Below, one piece after another: positions 58,332-64,000 of a stretch of DNA of 64,000 bases. Both the position numbers and the translations under genes were made by a program. The notes beneath the pieces are model-generated. The model ran no database searches, was not told where the DNA came from, and worked only from the letters and a program-made list of their open reading frames with translations. This DNA comes from Chamaecrista fasciculata (Eukaryota; Streptophyta; Magnoliopsida; Fabales; Fabaceae), in contig QANZ01026610.1 in NCBI GenBank assembly GCA_003254925.1, forward strand, positions 215,746-279,745, in the 5' to 3' direction. How positions within the stretch are numbered: position 1 is the stretch's first letter; each line of letters opens with the position of its first letter.

Positions 58332-58687
58332 TATTTTTTAAGCCTCTTAATAATTGTAATTCAATCTCTCAAAATTATATATATATTGTTATTAGAATTA
58401 TATATTTTTTTTATATTCTACCAAAAAAGAGAATTATATTTTTATATGTTTATTTTATAATCATTATATATATAATGTTATTAGAATTATATAATTTGAT
58501 ATGTTTATTTTAAGCCTCCTAACTTCTCAAATTATTTTCATCATTTTTTACTGTTTTCTTCCATTCACTCATGTAGATATTTAATAAATCTTATAATTAT
58601 AAAAAATAATTCTATATTCAAATTTAAATATTATTTTTATATTTTATAAATTTACAATTTAATATATTCAACGCACAAAACAAACTA

Positions 58688-58948
58688 CTCCCTCCGTCCC
58701 TTAATATCTGATTTTTAAGGTTGTTTCACATAGACCAATAAAATGATTAAGTCACTTAAAATAAAGTGAAATCTAAAACAAAAATACTGTATTGCCCTTA
58801 TTAAATGTTTTGATTCATAATGAGTACAATATTAAATAGAGATAAAATAGTAAAAAAGATAATTAATGGTCTCTTGATTTTATAAAATATCATATATTTA
58901 GGGACAAAAAAATTATCCAATGAAGCTGATATTAAGGGACGGAAGGAG
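58688..58948. mobile_element. Stowaway-type MITE
   Basis: Ends CTCCCTCCGTCCCTTAATAT and the inverse ATTAAGGGACGGAAGGAG with TA on both sides are the classic mark of Stowaway (Tc1/mariner) MITEs. Length is 261 bp, with no coding content. Just after it, the sequence AGTATTAAATATGTTGTTGGCGACG is repeated in altered form, giving a short tandem duplication to about 59010. Confidence 0.88.
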
Positions 58949-59010
58949 TAGTATTAAATATGTTGTTGGCGACGGAAATTAGTATTAAATATGTGCTCGG
59001 CGACGAAAAT

Positions 59011-59490
59011 CATTCAACGTGGATATTTTTAACAAGCGACCTGGTTGTATTGTGTACGCATTTATGTGTTGACTGATCTTAATCTATATTTTATAGTATG
59101 TTAGATCTTGATTTACTTTTAAAATATGACAATTGTCAATGACATACAATACTTTTAGGAAAAATAATAAATAAATAAAATAAAGAAGATGAGGGAATTT
59201 GAACCTCATTATTTGATCCAATTAGGTTGTACCCACAAGTTAGCAATAAACTTACTTAGGAACCAATCATTTAATATCAACAATTTTACTTGTACTATTG
59301 TACTAATTAATAATCACAAATATATTTATTTAAACAAAATAATCCGAGCTAAAATTCATCTCACACACTACAAAATTGATCATACAAATTTCCTCAAAGA
59401 CAACAAATGACACTAACTGGAAAAAAAAAAAAAAAAAGAAAAACAAGTAATTAAGCAAGAAAAATAAAATGGTTTGGTTGCTCTTAGAGC
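59011..59490. other. AT-rich spacer and 3' flank of the HIPP gene
   Basis: The 3'UTR of the minus-strand HIPP gene must begin at 59490. An A run lies at 59420-59437. Nothing else is seen. Confidence 0.5.
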
Positions 59491-60893
59491 TCACATCACA
59501 TGGCATCCCACAGTGTTGTCATCACTGAAATAATCTTCCACTTTCATGGTTGGCCTCAAGATCATCAATGGTGGCTCATGAATTAATCTTGGCTTATGAT
59601 CATAGTGGTAATTCACTTCAACACAAGAAGGTATTGCATAGTAATGAAGACGGGTTTTAGTATTATTATTATAATTATTATTACTATTACTAAATGGCTG
59701 CATATATGAATCTGAATGAACCTTAAAATCTGACTCCTCCTTCTTCAAATCTTGAGGATGATTATTATTATAATCAGCTTTAACAGTCATTTGCTTAATC
59801 TCTTTCGTGCCTTCTTCTTCTTGTGTGATGATATCCTTAGTTTTCCCAGTTTTATAAATTGCACATGCATCTGGAGGCAGCTTTGGTAATTTTTCTTTCT
59901 TCTCTTTTGCTGTCTCTGTTTCTATCATTTCTGATTTAACTTTAATTGGTTCCTCATAGCCACTGATTAATTCTGCATGCTTTCCAACTTTGGAAAGCTT
60001 TTTGATTAAGATGTGAGGATTCACATTCCCTAAAACTCTCACTTTGGGATGCAATGGGTCTATCTCTGTCTTCATGACACCTGAAATTAAAGTGTAAGTG
60101 AGTCTTGCCCTTTAGCAGAAGAAGAAGCAGAAGAAACAGAAATTATATAATGATAACTAAGCAAAATTGTTAGAAACTTAATCAGTTAGTCTTTATAATT
60201 TATTCAAAATCTTAATTTAGCCCCTAAGTTTTGTTTGACCAGCATTTTAAAAGCTACATATGAGATTGGAAAAACATCTTAAAGTAGAGTTTTTTTAAAA
60301 AAAAAAAAATAGTAAAGCTAATAATTTTAATTATTATTTTAATTTTGTTTTCAATCCTCAAAGTGCAATAAGGAACCTTTCACCGGGTGCTTTTACCTTT
60401 TTTTTGTTTAATTAGCTTCTATACTTTACATGATCTTTAATACTTAAATCTATAGGATACTAATTATTTAGAGCTCATGTGAAAAAGTTATATGTAAAAT
60501 TAGTTTGCAGCATAATGTATACCAATATTAATACAGTCAATGTCAAAGTTTAAACATTTACACTTCAAACAGGGACTGATTCAAGAAAAAATACACAACA
60601 AGGACTAAATTAGAATGTTAAATAAATATAAAGACTAAATGATAAATTCTCTCATTTTATAAATATGTTATACCTTCAATGCCTCTTAATGCCTTCTTGA
60701 CTTTCCTCTTGCATCCTTCACAGCAGTTAGCAGACACCTTCAGTTCAATCCTCTGAAATAAAACAAATCCAAAACTGTTATAACATGAAAACGAGGAAAG
60801 CAAACTGAGAAAAAAACCAAGTTTTAATTAGAGAAAAAAAAAAAAAGATCTTCAGTGTTGTACTTGTACCTTTAAGTCCACTTCCTTTGCCAT
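59491..60893 (-). CDS. Heavy-metal-associated isoprenylated plant protein (HIPP)
   Basis: Three exons (60893-60870, 60752-60674, 60080-59491) give 230 aa in frame. HIPPs bind metals or protein partners through an HMA domain and are anchored to membranes by a prenyl group; many respond to metal, cold or drought. Here the HMA domain fills residues 9-72 or so, with the metal motif C19-E-G-C22 inside SANCCEGCKRKVKKALRGIE. Next is a Lys/Glu-rich linker, an Asn-rich stretch (SNSNNNYNNNT), and a C-terminal half ending GCHVM, where C227 is the likely prenylated Cys. The middle position His in CHVM is less usual than an aliphatic residue. The first exon codes for only eight residues (MAKEVDLK). The exon layout, with a very short first exon and HMA split over exons 2 and 3, is one I know from this family. 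The exact partner or metal cannot be read from sequence. Confidence 0.9.
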
Positions 60894-61430
60894 GAAGTAG
60901 AAGAAAAGTGAGAGGAATGTGAAGTATATGAATGAAAAAGAGAGCTCTGTCAGTTGCCAATATAACTGTCTAGAGTTTAGACATTCCAACTCTATTTATA
61001 TACATCAAAAACAGAAGAATAGTGCAATAATAATGCATTTTTTTATGTGCCTTTTCTGTTTCAATATTATATGGTATCTAAGTATATATATCATGTATGT
61101 AGCCTTTGAATGTTTTTACAACGCAAAAGCATATTGTGACAGCTTACTTATTGTTAGATATTCACAAATGCTCACCTTTTAATTTTCCCCTGGCTTTACT
61201 GTAATTTTTGCTACATAATGGGAGGTTTAATGTGCATGAAATTGGGGAGTGGATCTACTGAAGTACAAATATGTTAAATTATGTGAAGTATAAGTTATGG
61301 ATAGTGAAGATTTAATATAATATTGCTTCCATTCATCTTTCTCTCTCTCTTTTTTTTCTTTCTTACTTTCACTCACATTCAACATACTTCAACTATACTA
61401 TAATTCAGTTGACCCATTTCTATGAAATTC
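60894..61430 (-). promoter_or_regulatory. Upstream region of the HIPP gene
   Basis: TATATAAATAGAG on the minus strand (about 60990-61002, plus strand CTCTATTTATATA) is a good TATA box about 100 bp upstream of the ATG. The rest is AT-rich without further recognisable sites. Confidence 0.55.
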
Positions 61431-61434
61431 TAAC

Positions 61435-61905
61435 TAGGGGTGTGGGTTGGGTTGGGTTTTGGGCGGGTTGTTCGGGCTCACTAATTTATTTGGCGGGTTG
61501 GGTTGGGTTGGGCTAAAGAAAATAATTTAGTCAACCCAAACCAAATAGTGGCGGGTTCGTTTGGGTTGGGTTGGCGGGTTGGCCCATATTAGTTTTTTTT
61601 TTATTTTTTATATATTTATTTTATAAAAAAATTTGGTCCCTCTTAAATTTTTTCTTTAATTGACCAAATTGTAAAAATATTATTTGTGATATTAAAATAT
61701 AATTTTAACTAAATAAAAATTAATTTTATTTTTTATTTAATATTTTTGCGGGCCGGCGGGTTGGGTTGGATTGAGCGGGCTCAAAATCTTGAAACCCGCA
61801 GCCCAACCCAAACCACAGCAGGCTCAACTTTTTGAACCCAAACCAACCCAAACTAGTGGGTTAGATTGGTTTTAGCGGATTGGCCCAACCCAATGAAGAC
61901 CCCTA
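61435..61905. mobile_element. hAT-type MITE with GGGTTGGGTT repeats
   Basis: Ends TAGGGGTGTGGGTTGGGTTG and the inverse CCCAACCCAATGAAGACCCCTA are flanked by ATTCTAAC and ATTCTAAT, an 8-bp duplication with one change. Subterminal GGCGGGTTGGGTTGG repeats occur on both sides. The centre (61600-61740) is AT-rich and holds no transposase. Confidence 0.85.
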
Positions 61906-61913
61906 ATTCTAAT

Positions 61914-62955
61914 ATTGCAAGTGGTAACACATTTTAGTACAATATAAATTTTTTAAACTTGTGCAAGTGTTAAAAACCAAAAAGGTATCCTTTAGTTGAC
62001 ATTCAGAAGCGATTCTTTTTGAAAAGTAGAGATCACTAAAATAGATTTTGTTTCTATTAACAAAGTTTTTTTTTTTTCTATACACATTGCTCAATTTAAA
62101 CATGAAACATCATGTTTAAAGAAATGAAAAATATATCTATAATTAACTTTGATGTTCAAGTCTCAATATTTAAGAATTGGGATATATTGCCTTCAAACCC
62201 TCATTATTGTCCTCGCATGAACATAAGGATGCTTCAAAAACCTAATTTTTTAGGGGGTTAATTTCTAATTACATTTAGTTGAATTCTCTATCAGTGCACT
62301 TAAGTTTAAATGCATAATTATCTAATGTGCACCTAATTGAATTTATTTACAGTTGATTAGGGAAAGCATGTTCCTATATGTATCATTTTTGTGTTTCATA
62401 AAGAATCCTGGGAATAAAGGCATTAATCTTAGTAAGTCACCCTTTTGCTTTGTTATGTTTGTTTATTATGTTTGATTGAAGGCTTTGCTCATCATGCCAA
62501 CAAGGACCCGATATTCTGTTAACTTTGAGATTGCATGCACAGAGAATATATGTAATTATGTATAATTTCTCTCTTAATTTAGCTTTACAAATTAATAAAC
62601 TAGTAATTGTTTATCATCGAATCATGAATAATTCTCAAGGTATAAACCATATGCGAGTGCCTTTTTCATGCATGAGAATATCAAACATATAAGTTTTGAG
62701 AGAACTGGGGGAGTCACTTATATATGTATAAGTGTCACACATGTGTAAGGGGAATTTACAGATTCCTTATTATGAGTAATTATGAGTAATGGAAGATCGA
62801 TTTGAACATGACTTCATGTTATTTATTAATATTGTTGGTGAAGATTCAACGTATTTGTCTTGGGCCCAAATCCAAGTTGGCCCAATCCATGGACAAGTCT
62901 AGTTGAGATTTTTTTTTTATTTAAAGAAAAATTAGAAGTTTTGAACATTATATTG
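61914..62955. other. AT-rich spacer, nothing recognised
   Basis: No coding region or element with clear ends. A G/C-richer phrase GGGCCCAAATCCAAGTTGGC near 62860 is the only local contrast. Confidence 0.5.
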
Positions 62956-62969
62956 AACATAAAAAAAAA

Positions 62970-63250
62970 ATGAGTACACTAGCAAGACGGTTCCTGAAAA
63001 TTGGACGCAATGACAAATAGGTTGATGAATTTTAGTAAGTGTACAAGCCGGTTCCCGAATTTTTGAAACGCCTAACTAATTGATCACTCCGTCATATTGT
63101 CGTTACAAAAAAGCTGACGTGGCCATAACGGACGCTGGTGTGTCCCGTTATGCGCTGACGTGTCCTGTTATGTCCAGGTCAGCACCTGTTATGTTAAAAA
63201 AAAAACTGTCACGTCATAAAATAGCGACACATCAGCATTTTATCATTGCA
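62970..63250. repeat. Probable left end of a repeat-rich element
   Basis: Phrases such as ACGGTTCCTGAAAATTGG and CCGGTTCCCGAATTTTTG repeat, followed by AGCTGACGTGGCCATAACGG and further TGACGTG and CCTGTTATG units. This is the architecture of the MITE arms elsewhere in the window. If it is an arm, its partner lies beyond base 64000 and the tandem array that follows is its interior. Confidence 0.4.
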
Positions 63251-63254
63251 CTTA

Positions 63255-64000
63255 TAGGTCCTTGACCCATTCTTATTCCATTATTCTCAATTCCCCCTAT
63301 TTTTCATCATCTTCATTCATTTTAGTCCCAAATCCTCAAAATAAAATTGTAAAGTGTCTCAAAACTCTTTCAAACATTCCAATTTAGTCTTTAAAAATAT
63401 TTAAAACCCTAAACCCTAAAAAAAGTCTGAGTTCAACAATTAGGTCCTTGACCCATTTTTATTCCATTGTTCTCAATTCCCCCTCTTTTTCATCATCTTC
63501 ATTCATTTTGGTCCCAAATCCTCAAAATAAAATTATAAAGTGTCACAAAACTCTTTCAAACATTCTAATTTAGTCCTTAAAAATATTTAAAACCCTAAAC
63601 CCTAAAAAAAGTCTGAGTTCAACAATTAGGTCCTTGACCCATTTTTATTCCATTATTCTCAATTCTCCCTCTTTTTCATCATCTTCATTCATTTTGGTTC
63701 CAAATCCTCAAAATAAAATTGTAAAGTGTCTCAAAACTCTTTCAAACATTCTAATTTAGTCCTTAAAAATATTTAAAACCCTAAACCCTAAAACCTCAAA
63801 CCCTAAACCCTAAAAAAAAGTCTGAGTTCAACAATTAAGTCCTTGACCCATTTTTATTCCATTATTCTCAATTCTCCCTTTTTTCATCATCTTCATTCAT
63901 TTTAGTCCCAAATCCTCAAAATTAAATCGTAAAGTGTCCCAAAACTCTTTCAAACATTCCAATTTAATCCTTAAAAATATTAAAAACCTTAAACCCTAAA
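63255..64000. repeat. Tandem repeat (186-bp unit) with telomere-like motifs
   Basis: GGTCCTTGACCCATT occurs at 63257, 63443 and 63629, and as AGTCCTTGACCCATT at 63838, so the period is 186, 186 and 209 bp. The third unit is longer because it has extra AAACCTCAAACCCTAAACCC. Each unit ends in AAACCCTAAACCCTAAA, two to four copies of the plant telomere heptamer. Units differ by a few bases. The array continues past the window. Confidence 0.92.

Noticed and set aside
63255..64000. True chromosome end
   Set aside because: The AAACCCT motifs are only a few copies per 186-bp unit and are spaced by non-telomeric sequence, so this is an interstitial satellite and not a telomere.
1..64000. tRNA, rRNA, CRISPR array or inserted plastid/mitochondrial DNA
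   Set aside because: Scanning by eye found no cloverleaf with A and B boxes, no rRNA core sequence, no regular spacer array and no organelle gene. A tRNAscan or organelle BLAST could still find small pieces.

Overview
This is nuclear DNA from a flowering plant, almost certainly a dicot. It is AT-rich, its genes have many introns, it is full of plant transposons, and the right edge carries TTTAGGG-type telomere-like motifs. All five recognisable genes have close Arabidopsis-type relatives. Two runs of N (11041-11062 and 28623-28752) mark a draft assembly. I cannot name the species.

Genes, left to right: (1) 7185-8832 (-), a two-exon INO80D/NSL2-like protein with a C3H-c3H zinc-binding domain; (2) 19679-34050 (+), a 24-exon importin-13/transportin-3-like karyopherin of 1013 aa, like Arabidopsis At1g12930; (3) 41901-43214 (+), translation termination factor eRF1 with an intronless CDS behind a probable 3.3-kb 5'UTR intron; (4) 45145-51283 (-), an 18-exon acetyl-CoA synthetase of 759 aa, probably plastidial; (5) 59491-60893 (-), a three-exon heavy-metal-associated isoprenylated protein (HIPP) of 230 aa. 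In all five the exons I placed join in frame with no internal stop. They are unrelated housekeeping or stress genes, with no sign of clustering or joint regulation.

Region by region: 1-4735 is the 5' part of a GC-rich Tat-lineage Ty3 retrotransposon on the minus strand, apparently with an intron between protease and reverse transcriptase. 4737-5640 is a duplicated fold-back segment. 9056-14810 is a nest of Mutator-like elements (MULEs). Three of them carry captured gene fragments: a receptor-kinase piece, a piece of a cysteine-rich plant protein, and an unidentified piece nested inside another MULE. 15233-16602 holds a gutted copia element and a tandem duplication. 17147-19071 holds hairpin MITEs. 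The karyopherin gene fills 19.7-34 kb. 34.99-36.85 kb is a GATGAG-rich element. 37.9-43.2 kb holds a MULE-MITE and then eRF1, with an old Ty3 fragment antisense in its leader intron. A LINE tail lies at 43.9-44.7 kb. From 51.6 kb on, apart from HIPP, there are only MITEs of the MULE, hAT and Stowaway types and AT-rich spacer. The window ends in a roughly 186-bp tandem repeat that carries telomere-like AAACCCT motifs.

I saw no convincing tRNA, rRNA, CRISPR or organelle insert. The unusual content is in the mobile elements and splice sites. I found no new multi-gene system.
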